NCBI RefSeq assembly: GCF_019578655.1
Contig: NC_063256.1
Span: forward strand, 30,614,342 to 30,678,341
From: Ricinus communis
Taxonomy: Eukaryota > Streptophyta > Magnoliopsida > Malpighiales > Euphorbiaceae
Length of the DNA stretch: 64,000 bases
Direction of reading: 5' to 3'
Each line of letters starts with the position of its first letter. Positions within the stretch are counted from its first letter, which is position 1. The notes under the pieces are model-generated. The model saw only the letters and a list, made by a program, of their open reading frames with translations, was not told where the DNA came from and ran no database searches. The position numbers were made by a program, and so were the translations under genes. Below, in pieces: positions 45,958 to 57,160 of the stretch.

Positions 45958-48129
45958 TCAACAGTAAAAGAAAAGAAGCAAAGTATCAAAAGGAATACAA
46001 CTTACGTGCGTGCAAGTACTCGGAGTGAACTCTAGAAGGAGGCAATGCTCCATGGCAAGCCAATGCTCTACAACGCTAGTAGGACTCCAATATGAAATCA
46101 TCGGGTCTAGGAGAAACACGATTCTCCCAGGCACCACATCTAACATCATTGTGGGAGGTGCCTTAGATACAGCACCTACGGAGGAGCCCGAGATTTATGA
46201 AGATCTGGAGCAATGAGTAGATTATCCATCTGTTAGCTCAAGAGTTGGGGGTGCACGACTTATAACCTATGGCAAAACAACTAAATGAGTAACCAAGCAA
46301 GGAGAAAAGAAAATGAAATCCCAAGTAAAATGAAGAATAAACATGAGCCACAACATCATCATTGAGAGGCATGAGCCCTAGTAGCTGAGGGATGAAGGAG
46401 TTGTAGTCCGTCCTTTGAGACTGGATGGTGAGGTCCTCGAACTCATTGTATCTCTCCAATTTTGGCCAGCTCCATGCCAACATGGTTAGCAGACTAAAAC
46501 CAGGAGAGAGGGGGAGATAACGGGACTCGGTGACCTGTTAGGCCCTCTCTCCCAGCCATAGATCCTCTCACCTAAGAACTAGGCTCGAACAAGTGGGGCC
46601 AACCAAGAGAACCCTCATATGATCAAGGTCCAAAGCAGAAAGCATGTAAGGGTCCCAATGATGGCTCGCGCCCAACCAGTCACTACGGATCTGTAGATTG
46701 CAAAGGTAAGTTACTAGTACTTGTAAAACATAGATATAACTAATAAATTTTCATTTTACCTTATCCCAGGTTAGGGAGTTGACCTGTATATGATGCCCAT
46801 GGACCTATGCCCACTCTATAGGGATGCTCTTACTCGAGCCCCAGCGGCTCAAATGCAAGAAGGCTCGAGAAGTGCTGATAGGCTGTGAGCATACTAGAAG
46901 GCCAAGCTTCAAGGCCCAAACCTGTTATTCAAGATTCACTAGCTATTATGAAAATACAAGAAAATATAAAATGAAGAAGTTAGAGTGGATAGAACTTACA
47001 TCAAACGAGTGCCAAAAGCCATAAATCCTTTTGCTCCCTCGGACCGTAATGTCCATCTGATGGTATAGGTAGGCAAAAACTGCAGATCCCTAGTTAAAAG
47101 AGGAGACCCAGTCCAAATCCTGCAAAGGGGCCAAGTAATGGAAATTCAATGAGTTTTTTGAGTTAATGAATAAAGTGGTCCCAAAAGGGCACACCAAGAG
47201 GGCCGAGCCATCTGATCCACCTCCTAAGATTCCAAGGCACGAAACCCCTATAGTGAAAGGGAATGCTAAGATAGGCTAAGCACCGAGTATTCTTGCTCCT
47301 AGCAAAAACCCAAATAAGTCTATAATATGAAGCTCTCGGATGTCGAAGCGCTGATTATGGATCGCATCGTCAAAGGTACATGTGTACTTATAAAGTCAAC
47401 TCCCGAGATAGCAGCAAAGAAAAGCGGGGATAGAGTGAGCTTACCAACTAGAATGTGGAAGGTGTGGGTGGTGTCCATCCACCTCTTGAGTAATGCATAG
47501 ACAAAATATGGTTTGTCCTTCCAGTGACCGACGGAAGTGTAGCAACGAATCGGAGGAATCTAGTGTCCCTATTCCTAGCCTGAACAAAGCTCGATAACTC
47601 GTCAAACCACTCACAAGAACCGTAGAAATTTTCGGCAAACCAGATCAATAAGACATCACTCTGAAAAAGCACAAGGACAAGTATATAAACACAATTCACA
47701 CATATAAAGACCCAAAAAAAGTAAGTACATTGTTTATTTATTATTATTTTACATTAAAAAACCTAAAAGAATTGGTTTACGGCCCATGCACGGTTGTTGC
47801 AGACTATGCAAAGCCAATTGGCTCAGCACAAAGCCGATCGGCTTTATGGGTTAGGGCATGATTTTTTTTTCTTAACTTTTTTGCAAAATTCCATGTGTTT
47901 TGAGCAAATAACGCCAGTATCTAGTATATAAATCATAGGAAACAAGATTTAATGCAAGAAAAATACCTCTTCGATGGCCTAAAATGCCTGGTGAGAGTTC
48001 ATTTTTGCTAAAAGAGGGATATCCTCCCCTTTGACAAGCTGAAGGTTGTTCTGGCAAGAATCAGTAATGAAAACTCCCGATTTGGTGTGACTAGAGTGCG
48101 CCCCAAGAATCTAGATAAAAGGCAGCCAT
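45958..48129 (-). pseudogene. Antisense accessory gene (aORF) of Tat unit c, with conserved intron
   Basis: Exon 1 (48129-47967) starts MAAFYLDSWGA and, in a shifted frame, contains LVKGEDIPLLAKMNSHQAF before a GAG|GTATTT donor. Exon 2 begins at 47660 after GCTTTTTCAG with SDVLLIWFAENFYGSCEWFD and continues ARNRDTRFLRFVATLPSVTG. Further on, MLDVVPGRIVFLLDPMISYW matches MSDVVPRSASFPPNLMVSYW of unit b. Both splice sites are at the same codons as in unit b. It is degenerate. No better-known family was recognised; the N-terminal layout suggests a retrotransposon accessory protein. Confidence 0.62.
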
Positions 48130-48689
48130 TTTAAGACTGATTTCACAGAATTTAGTTGAGAAATGACTAAAAAATCAAAGAAAGAGTAAAAAGGGTTTGA
48201 GAGAAAAGTAAAGAAGAAATGGATAAAGTGAATTATAAATGGATATGAGAATACAACATAATTATATCCCAAAGTGGAAATACCCAGAGGGAACTCTTTG
48301 CACATATAAAACCGACGGGCATGGTTCCCTAATCTGCAAGCATGGTTCCAAAATCAATGGGCATATGATCCCTAAATCATCGGGCGTGGTTCCTAAATCA
48401 TAGGCGTAGTCTTTTAAATCAAGCAAACGAAGTCCTCAAATAAAAGCAAGTGTAGTCCTTAAAATTTAAGAGGCAAAGTCATCAACAATTTCAAAAGTAG
48501 TCAAAGAACTCAAAACTCAAGCGGGCATAGTCTCCACATTAAAATAAAATTTCTATATCAATTCAAGCTTACAAGGTCTGGTTTCTATAGCCCATCATAA
48601 TATGCTTTTGTCATACCCTTAATATTATGATTTGTTTCAATTTATTTAATCACATGAGTGCTTATAAATTTCGACAAACCGGGGGCAAC
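48130..48689 (+). other. 3' UTR and polypurine tract of Tat unit c
   Basis: Contains degenerate repeats of GGGCATGGTTCCCTAAATC and AAGCAAACGAAGTCCTCAAA type (48310-48530) and ends AACCGGGGGCAAC before LTR3. Non-coding. Confidence 0.65.
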
Positions 48690-51600
48690 TGTCAACACCC
48701 ATTTTCTGGATCCAAATATCAAAGGAATTATAGAAAATCCTACGATGAAAGTTATTGCCTTTCTCGAGTCTCGAGAGATTGATGATGGGTGAATCCAAGT
48801 TATGGTTGAGAATAAATAAATTAAAGTCACTTTTCTAGAATCAATTTTGATTTAATTGTAAAAAAAATTAACTTTGAGGAGTAAAGCGGTATTTTTCGCA
48901 AGTTCAGGGACCAAATCGTCAAAATATTTCAAAATTTTTGCCTACAAAGTCAATCGGCTCTGTGTACAACCGAATCGGCTCTACACAAAGCTGATTGGCT
49001 TAATAAAGAGCCGGTCGGCTTTGTGCAGTGCCGATTGGCTATTTTCGAGATTCGATGTTGTTTTATGCGTATTTGGACTTTAAAACACTAAAAAAATATA
49101 AAAATAAGTTTCTATAAGGTTTTTATGATAGTTATTGAGATCTTTAAAAGATTTTTATTAGATATTATTGACTGATAAAAGAAAATATTTTTTCTTTTAA
49201 AAATAAAAAAGAAAATGATTGAAGCTTATCGTTCTACTCTTTTAGGGTTTCCAAACCCTAGCTCTATGTAATCATCATTATGCCCTATGTCTAGAGAGGA
49301 TTTTTCATTTTAGTAAATAGACTATTATTTTTTAGCAAATGAAAGAGACTTTTTAGTTAGAGAGAAAACCCAACGTTTAAAAAATATAAAGAGTTTTCTT
49401 TTAATAAGTCACCAAGAAAGAACCCTAGACTAGGAACATTTTTAGAAGGATAGTAGTGATAGATCATAAATAGTTATACTTATTGTGTTTAATTCCCTTA
49501 TTATTTTGATTGGATGTTGTGCTTAATTGTGGAAATTGTGTTTGTTCTAATCTAGGTGGTGAAATATCAAGGATTGAGTGAAATTCAGCTTAAAGACATG
49601 TTTTAAAGCATCACTTGTCAAAAACCAAGTCTTTTGGAGGAACAGTAAAAATTTATGCAGAATCTCATTTTCAATAAGGCGTGACCATGCCTTATAATCT
49701 GTGAGTTACTGGAATCTGTAGAAGAGAATTTCGAATTTTTAGTTAAATTCGTGGTGGACCCACTTTTATGTTATTTTCTTTATTTTGGAAGTGATAGATA
49801 AGGAAAACTAACTCCCATATTATCTAGGATTTTTATTTGTTTAGATTACCCTTTATCTTATCCTTCCTTATAGGATTAAGATCATATAGGAAGTTTATTT
49901 CTTTTTGGATAAGGATTATCTTATTAGGGTTTAGGTTTGACTTCCTATATAAGGAGGCTAGTTCTACAAAGAAAAGGACGGTTGGGTACTTCGAGATTAT
50001 TATTATTTTTCTCCTATTCCCTACAATTCTTTTCTTGTGAATTTATACTCCACCATGTGTGGCTAAGTTTTTAGATTCTGATTCAAGAGTGAATAAATTC
50101 CAATTGTGATTTTGTGAGGCTTTGTGCTTAACAGAATTCTTCTTTAATTCAAGTATTCTTTATTTCTTGTTTTTATTATTTATGAATTTTTTATATTGAT
50201 TGAACTGATGACTCAATTTGATATTGATTTTTCTATTGCTAAACTTTAAGTTTGTGATCCATAATTGTCATGAACGATTGACACAAGTGGCAAGGAGCTA
50301 GCTCATGTGTTTGTGATTGCGGCCTTTTCGAATTACATAGCTTGCATGATAGGCTCTAGGGAAATAAAGGAACAAGATTAATTCAATTGTAACTATCTCG
50401 ATTAATTAATGTTGGTTTAATCATTCTCATTATTCTTAATGCTATCATTGAGTTGATATGGAATGCTATCATGCCCAGTTGACTAATGGTAAGTTTTGAT
50501 TTGGATGTTGGGTTTGATTCAATTATATTAGGACAATTTATACTTGTTGCGGCTTTTCTGAATAAGTAAACTAAGTACTTGAATAGAAATATTGATATTT
50601 AAGCCAATGATCATGATTACAATTAGATGGAATTAGCACTCTTGAATTGGAAGTTTGTTAAGATTGATTTTTATTTACTTTAATATTCAGCCTTCATTAT
50701 TTTTTATTTATTTATAATTTGGGTTCAAACATTCAAAATCCCTCCATTTTTATTTAACTTTGAGAAGCTATTCACATTGGTTCCCTTAGGATTTGACCTA
50801 GTTTCACTATTTCTACAAGTTAGTTTAGGAAAATCAGTAATTTATTTTAAAAGACTTCAACAACCTGTTCAAGTAGTTTTTTTAGATCTTAGCAGAAGTA
50901 GATTCTCAGCTCACTTTCGATCAACTGCTTCATCATCTCCTGAGACTCACAGAACAACAATCTATGATGACAACCTAAGGGTTTCCCCTACATCCATATC
51001 ATCAACATCACTTTTCCCTTTAAACTGGTTCTTTTGTTTTATAATTCTAGAAACATGTTTAGGACATTTTGTTATTATTTCATTCGTTTTATATGATTAG
51101 AATAGGTTTTTCTTATACATTAACATGTCATGATTTATTGGGCTTTGAATATGATAATATGAACATGTAGGATTTTGAATTTGATAACACGTCATTTATT
51201 GGGTTTTGAATCTGATTACTTAATTGAGTAGGTAAACATAATTAATTTGTATTTCGATGCAATTGAATTAGATTCTCAGGCTTATAAGATTAAAATTTGG
51301 AATATGCATTAAAATTCCATATTTGCTTACTATCAGTTTTGATTTCTAGACTTTCCATATCTTTTAGGTATCTTGATTAAATTTCATGTTGTTTTATGTT
51401 TCTTTTATGTGTCTTGTTTTATTCTACATATTTTAACTCATTTTATGTGTTTTGTGCATGTGAAATCGACTCTTGGGTGTGAGAAATCAAAGGAAAAATC
51501 GCAGGCTGACCATGTGAACCCCTAGATCGATCAGCTCTATGTTGAGCCGATCGGCTCTATGCTCTAAGCCGATCAGCTTTGTACACCTTGGCCTTGATTT

Positions 51601-52393
51601 TCATATTTTTAATGTATTTTTGGCGATTTCATGTATTGTTTTTAGTTTTTAGGTGTTTTTCTTTCATTTTTAATTGTAAGAAGGGTTGTAATAGCTAGAT
51701 TTAATTTCTACACCTTTACTTTTGGTTTTATGCTTGATGTATGCCAAATAGCTGTAATGTGATTGCCTAATTAGAAACTAGACATATAGACCTTAGGTTA
51801 AAAATTGGACCTAACATAAAATTGTAGTCCATTAAGTTAATGAGATGATAAATTAGGCTAAATTTAAAACCAATATAGACCTAGTGGGCTTTACCCATGC
51901 TTTAAATGAATCAGTTGGGCCACATTAGATTTAAGATCACATAAATAGGTCTTTTCATAAAAAAATAGTCCATTTAGGTTTAAGGATTGGAATCAAAGCA
52001 TAAATTGTAATTAGGTTAGACTAGGTAAAGCCTTGTACATAATCAATTAGTAAAATAGGCTAACAATTTAAACCTGGGTTGGGCTTTATAAAAATGGGCT
52101 AGACTTAAGAGGACTTCACATACTGTAGTGAATGCTTGCAAATATAAACTATCGCATTTATAGGGAATAGCTCATTAAACAATAAAATTAAAGATAAGAT
52201 ACCCAAATAAGGAAGTTGACTTCTGAATCCATCTCTAGATGTGGCGAAGCTTCCTTATGAAACTACCTAGGTGGCAACTCTATATCCCCGCTAGTCTCTA
52301 CGACTAGTTAGTATGTTCCCGATTAGGTTAAAAAGCCTTCTAGTTTCGTAGTCGCTAAAGACACTTAGTGCGCACCCGAAACCGCTGCCCACA
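48690..52393 (+). repeat. Tat LTR3, interrupted by a probable solo LTR
   Basis: Starts TGTCAACACCCATTTTC after a polypurine tract and ends GAAACCGCTGCCCACA, so both termini are intact. Without the insertion it is about 2.3 kb, the size of a single unit. Palindromes occur at 48945-49045 (CAATCGGCTC, CCGAATCGGCTC, AGCTGATTGGCT, AGAGCCGGTCGGCT) and 51522-51585 (GAGCCGATCGGCTCTATG at 51544-51561). To its right is the truncated LTR of a minus-strand copia element. Confidence 0.82.
49457..50836 (+). mobile_element. Probable solo LTR of an unassigned family in Tat LTR3
   Basis: About 1.38 kb starts TGATAGATCATAAATAG and ends TTTAGGAAAATCA, giving TGAT...ATCA termini, and splits LTR3 in its R region. 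Inside are ACTTCCTATATAAGGAGGC (TATA box, about 49941-49959) and a GGTTCCCTTAGGATTTGACC block near the end, as in many gypsy U5 regions. Flanks are AGTAG and GTAAT, not a clean duplication, so boundaries are uncertain. No coding content. Confidence 0.5.
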
Positions 52394-52668
52394 ATCCCTA
52401 CCTTAGAAGTCTTCTTTTCCGCGGTCGCACTTCCACAGATGCAGTCGCGATTTTCCATCTTGAAGTCTTCTATGGCTTTTGTCTACAAACTTAAGCTTTT
52501 CACAGTTGCACCTGGAGGTGTAGTCAAGATTTCCAGATAGACTTGGATTTTGAACCATGATCTATGCTACAATAACAATGCTTGAAAGTTCATTACAGCA
52601 AGATTCAATTTGAGTGTCAAGATCAAAATTAGAGACTTTAGCCTTATAATAAATCATCTAGGCTCACA
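52394..52668 (-). repeat. Truncated 3' LTR of copia element 1
   Basis: On the minus strand it begins TGTGAGCCTAGATG right after a purine tract and is cut at 52393 by the Tat LTR3 end. It carries copia palindrome words (CCGCGGTCGCAC and GCAGTCGCGATT at 52420-52460; CAGTTGCACC and GGTGTAGTC near 52500). Confidence 0.6.
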
Positions 52669-52990
52669 ATCTCTCCCTTTCTGATTTTGACAAACAAATT
52701 TAGTTAAAAGGATTTCTTTTAGAGGATTTATCTTGACTCCTCCTAAATCCTTGCTCTCCCTTAATCCTTACACGCCTTGTACTTATCTATTATCTTTTAC
52801 TCATTTCTCCCCCTATTTGTCAATATCAAAAATAATTAAAAGAGACAAATAATAGAGAAAGCATAAAAGAGTAAAATATGAGAAATAAAAACTTCATTAA
52901 CATAAAGAAAATGTAGGATTATAATCACAAGGGGGCCAAAAACAAACGAAACAAAAGAACTTAAGAACATGAGATGCAAGTATGAATGAA
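52669..52990 (-). other. Polypurine tract and 3' UTR of copia element 1
   Basis: The minus strand reads CAGAAAGGGAGAGAT directly before the LTR start, and further upstream CAAATAGGGGGAGAAATG. Both are purine tracts of the sort found at the 3' end of SIRE-type elements. The rest is AT-rich and non-coding. Confidence 0.6.
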
Positions 52991-54240
52991 TGAATAAAAG
53001 ATTCTAGATTTCTTGAGAACCATTAGACTCTTATTCATTCTTCTCTTCCTCTTCACTACTTCCATTTTCGAATAGCCTCTAAAAATCCAGAAGACAAGGA
53101 AGGATGCCATGATGTTTATGAATCTCAATGAGATTCTCATGAATATGCTTGAGAAGCCTATAGAATTTTTCAATCTTTTATCTTGCTTTGTCATGAAGAT
53201 CATCATCTTATCCTTTAGAGTGATCTTTCCTTGAGGAACACTCATTTTTTACTCTACCCTTTCTTCTTCACTTGGAGTTTCCTTTAACTTATTCTTCTTC
53301 TTCCCCCTCCATGTTCAATCTTGCCCTCTTCTTTTCCCTTGGTTGCTCTATATTGGAGATAGCACTAATATCCAAAATGACTTCATAGGAATCATCACCT
53401 TTATTCTTGATAACTTTAAAACGAATCAAATATTGAAGGGTGATGCAGTTGGTGCTCATGGGTAGAGGGTGCTTTAAATGGGCTAGCTTGGTAGGTTTGA
53501 GAAGTTTGAATTACTTGGCTATTATGGATACATAGGAAGAGACTAGTACGCATCCATGAGAGGACTTGGCTAGGTGAACAAAATGGTGAATGAGAAACTA
53601 AGAAAGTTGGATGGGTCTATATCATGCAATAGAGGATACATAGATCCTTTTGGATTATTTTCTCATTCCCATCACACCTTCTATGAATTGTGAGAGTGAT
53701 AAGTCTATGAAGGTGGGATTTGATATGTTTGGCATTTGAATTTTTGTCCAACTAGGTTTCTATTGAAATAGACTTCCAAAAACTAACCAGACTTACCTCG
53801 AAGTCTCAAGGGCGGTGATTCCTTGATCTTGAAAATTGAATATGTTTCCAAAATCACTCCCAGTTAGAGAGAATCTTTGCCCAAATAGGTTGAAGGTGAT
53901 ACCAAAGTACCCCAATGCTCCCCTATGCCTCTTACTTACTTCCAAGGAACTTGAGAATTCTAGTGTGCGTTCCTTGTAACCATCCATATTGTCTATCCAT
54001 TTGGATGTTTCTAATTTAGAAGCTCTACATTGACCTCTATCTTCCTAAAATCCATATTGAGAGGGGCTCTTGAGGCTTCAAAATTCATCTTGGATTGGAT
54101 GTTGCACTTTCTTCTTGCCTCTTGAGTAGTACCTTTCATTTTAGTGGAGATGTCAAGAGAAGAAGCTAAAGTGTCTTGATCTAGGGCCTTACCCTTGCCC
54201 TTGTTTGCTTGAGTGGTGGTTCTCTTAGAGCCATTGATGA
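52991..54240 (-). pseudogene. Post-pol accessory ORF of copia element 1
   Basis: On the minus strand the N-terminal part has NGSKRTTTQANKGKGKALDQ. After frame changes the core reads YKERTLEFSSSLEVS, then GYFGITFNLFGQRFSLTGSDFG (T-x-E-F followed about 20 residues later by I-x-F-x-L-x-G). This pair also occurs in the Athila ORF1 copies of this window and in the downstream copia copy. The C-terminal part ends in a basic, degenerate region (VVKRKRRMNKSL). It lies behind a palindrome cluster and TATA box. Function unknown; the sequence does not support an envelope call (no signal or anchor seen). Confidence 0.6.
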
Positions 54241-54368
54241 AATGTTGTGAGTAATGAAGAAACGTAAAGAAATGCTTTGAGATAGTGTTTTTTAGAGAGA
54301 AAGATTCAAAAATTGAGAATATAGATTATTAGTATGAGTGAAATGCATGTAGAGATGATAAAGAGGGG

Positions 54369-54662
54369 TATTTATACCCAAAAACATGTTAAAAACAGTA
54401 AAGTTGTCTTTAAGATGTGTAACTTCTTGTAAAATGGTCAAATGTAACGGTAACATTTTCTGTAAAAATCGGGCTTTTTGCGACCGTGATACATAGTGCG
54501 ATCGTGAAATTCAAATTTCTGTCAAAATGGCTAGTTTGACTAGCATCACAACAGTGAATGCTTAGGATGCGACCACAAAAATGAGCAAGAATTTGGCAGA
54601 ACTAATGCCTTGATTTTTACTACATTTCGCGACCGTGCCTTGGCATCCAACCATGATTTTTG
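54369..54662 (-). promoter_or_regulatory. Internal promoter of copia element 1 accessory ORF
   Basis: On the minus strand the order is palindrome words (CACGGTCGCGAAATG at about 54625-54640; TGTGGTCGCATCC at about 54565-54577; CACGATCGCACTATG and ATCACGGTCGC at 54480-54506), then GGGTATAAATACCCC (TATAAATA at 54376-54369), then the accessory ORF start about 130 bases on. The same order occurs in copia element 2. The promoter role is inference. Confidence 0.6.
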
Positions 54663-54837
54663 GAAATTTTAAAGGAAACTTTGAAGAAGTAGTTCATTTG
54701 GCCCTTGAGACAATAATCTTTTTAATGTACAAATGGATATAGAGATAATGAATGCATCATAGTGATTCATATTCATCTCCATTCAAAAAGCACATGCACA
54801 TAAAAATCAATCAATCAAATGTATTATTCAAGATAGT

Positions 54838-56400
54838 CTCCATCAAGCACACCAAGTTTTCTTTTGATGAAGTTTAATCTTTTCTCACTAAGGGGTTTGG
54901 TGAAAATATCAGCAAGTTGGTCATTAGTGTTAATGAATTCTAACACACATCACTATTTTCCACGTGATCTCTTAAAAAGTAATGCTTAATGTCTATGTGT
55001 TTACTCCTAGAATGTTGAATTGGGTTCTTAGGTAAGTTTATTACACCAGTGTTGTCATATTTTATAGGTATATTAGTAAGCATTGGCCCATAATCCTTGA
55101 GTTATTGTTTTATCCACATAATTCGAGTACAATAACAACTCATTGTCACATATTCTGCTTTGACAGTGGATAAGATAATCAAGACTCGCTTCTTACTAAA
55201 TTAAAACTAGACAATCTCCTAAGAAATGGCAAGTTTTAGAAGTGTTCTTTCTATCTAAGAGACTACCTACATAGTCGCTATCAAAGAAGCCAATTATGTC
55301 AGATGATGTACTTTTGGATACCAAAGACCTAAATATATAGTGCCATGTAAATATTCTTAAAATGCTCTTAACACATGCAAATGTGAGACTCTAGGACTAG
55401 ATTGAAATCAAGTACACAAATAAACGCTATACATAATGCCAAGTCTATCCATGAGATATCGTAGGGATCCAATCATACCTTTATATTTCTTCCCATCAAT
55501 TGGCTTACCCTTTTTATCCTTATCCAGTTTTATTGATGTGCTCATTAGTTTCTTGGCAATCTTGCATCCTTCCATCCCAAACTTTTTGAGAAGCTCTTTG
55601 GTGTACTTGGATTGGCTAATGAAGATGCCACCCTTGCATTGTTCCATTTGTAATCGTAGGAAGAACTTGAGTTCTCCTATCATGTTCATCTCAAATTCTC
55701 TAGTCATGCACTTAGAAAATTCCTCACACAAGGATTCGTTAGTAGCACCAAATACTATATCATCAACATAAATTTGAACAATTAAAGTATCATGATTATG
55801 AGTTTTTACAAAGACTATAGTGTCAACCTTCCCTTTTGAAAAACCATTTTATAGCAAAAGTGAGCTAAGCCTTTCATACCAAGCTCCAGGAGCTTATTTT
55901 AAACCATACAAGACTTTTAACAATATAAAAATATGGTTTGAAAATTCATGATGCTTAAAATTGGGAGACTATTCAGCATACACTTCTTCTTCGCTAAGAC
56001 TATTAAAAAATGCACTATTAACATCCATTTGAACAAGTTTAAATTTCATACAACAAGTATAGGCTAGCAAAATTCTAATTGCTTCTAATCTTGCTACGAG
56101 AGCAAAAATTTCATCATAGTCAATGCATTTCTCTTGGTTATAGCCTTTGGTAACCAAACGGGCCTTATTTATAGTGATGGAACCTTGCTCATCTAACTTG
56201 TTTCTATATATCCATTTACAACATATAATAGGATGACCTTTAGGTCTAGGAACAAGTTCCCATACTTGATTTCTCTTAAATTAATTGAGTTTCTCTTGTA
56301 CAGCAATCACTCGGCACTCATCATTAAGAGCCTCATTAATGGTCATTGGCTCAATTTGAGAGAAAAAAGCAAGATTATTATCTATGTGCTTTAATTAAGA
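54838..56400 (-). pseudogene. pol: Copia element 1 pol, reverse transcriptase and RNase H
   Basis: On the minus strand: VTKGYNQEKCIDYDEIFALV, LVQMDVNSAFFNSLSEEEVY (first catalytic Asp intact), YVDD at about 55760-55770, CMTREFEMNMIGELKFFLRL, SKYTKELLKKFGMEGCKI, GMIGSLRYL, and a RNase H C-terminus with SKHIDIKHYFLRDH and ADIFTKPL-type sequence ending near 54838. Order and motifs are those of Ty1/copia. Frameshifts and stops are common. Confidence 0.82.
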
Positions 56401-57160
56401 TTTAGTAATTACACCTTTTGAGAGGTCACCTATAATTAATTCCTTGGATGCCCCTTGGGTTTCCTGCACTCTTTCGACAAATCTTGATATGCTTCCTCTT
56501 GAGGTGGTGGAGAGGGTTCAATGCTTATCTTGAAAGGTTCCTTATATTTGAGAATCATCTATATTAATGTCAAGCTTCTCAAAATCACCTATAAAATTAT
56601 CAAAAGAACCCTTTCCAAGATCAAGTGTACTAGATTCATCAAACAGAACATTCATAGACTCCTCAACAACCATAGACTTTTTATTAGAGACCTTATAAGC
56701 TTTGCTAGATGTGGAATAACCAAGAAATATGCCTTCATCCATTTTGGATGAGAATTTCCCAAGATTGACCTTGATCTATAGAATGTAACATTTACATCAA
56801 AATACTCTAAGATATGAAATTTTGGACTTCTTCCATTCTATAGCTCATAAGTTTTGTTTCAAATAGGTATTCTAGGGGATGAAAAATCATGTGAAATTTC
56901 ATTTTTATCACAATAATTTTCAAACCATGACTCCTAACTAAAAGATATGAGACATTTAAAAGATTTTTTAGCAACTTTATGTAAGTTAATTGTGTAGGTA
57001 TTGCCAAACCTTTCTCCTCTAAAGATTTTCTTATCACTCCCCAAGGAAGTGACTTGGTAACCCTTAGAGTCAAAAGTGACTTTGTTACCTTTGTCATGCA
57101 ATTGACATAAGGTTATGCTTCAAACCATCAATTGACATAAGGTTACCTTTCTCTTCTTCT
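56401..57160 (-). pseudogene. pol: Copia element 1 pol, pre-integrase and integrase with core deletion
   Basis: The pre-integrase segment (NKVTFDSKG-type, RFGNTYT, HKVAKKSFKCLISFS) runs up to ESW and then jumps to CDKNEISHDFSSPR. The zinc module and the first two catalytic Asp residues of integrase are deleted. Downstream GIFLGYSTSSKAYKVSNKKS and VVEESMNVLFDESST are intact in one frame (56742-56542). Alignment with copia element 2 (60300-61300) shows the gap. Confidence 0.7.

Larger units (their letters stand above)
6226..52393 (+). mobile_element. Tandem array of Tat-lineage Ty3/gypsy elements sharing LTRs (with nested insertions)
   Basis: Three LTR loci in the same orientation start at 6633, 38112 and 48690. 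Each is preceded by the same 3' UTR repeats and polypurine tract. Between them lie two internal domains with Tat-type pol: reverse transcriptase, RNase H, a second archaeal-type RNase H, and integrase. LTR1 and LTR2 each have a polypurine tract on the left and a primer-site sequence on the right, so each serves as the 3' LTR of one unit and the 5' LTR of the next. Unequal recombination or insertion of a concatemer could give this. Internal domain b is interrupted by an inverted LTR fragment and by Athila-A. Confidence 0.7.

Noticed and set aside
48945..49045. Regularly spaced AGCCGATCGGCT words considered as a CRISPR-like array
   Set aside because: Units are imperfect, spacing varies, there are no spacers of constant length, and the context is a plant retrotransposon LTR.
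49452..50841. Target-site duplication around the LTR inside LTR3
   Set aside because: Left AGTAG and right GTAAT do not match well enough; the insertion is kept but with uncertain ends.
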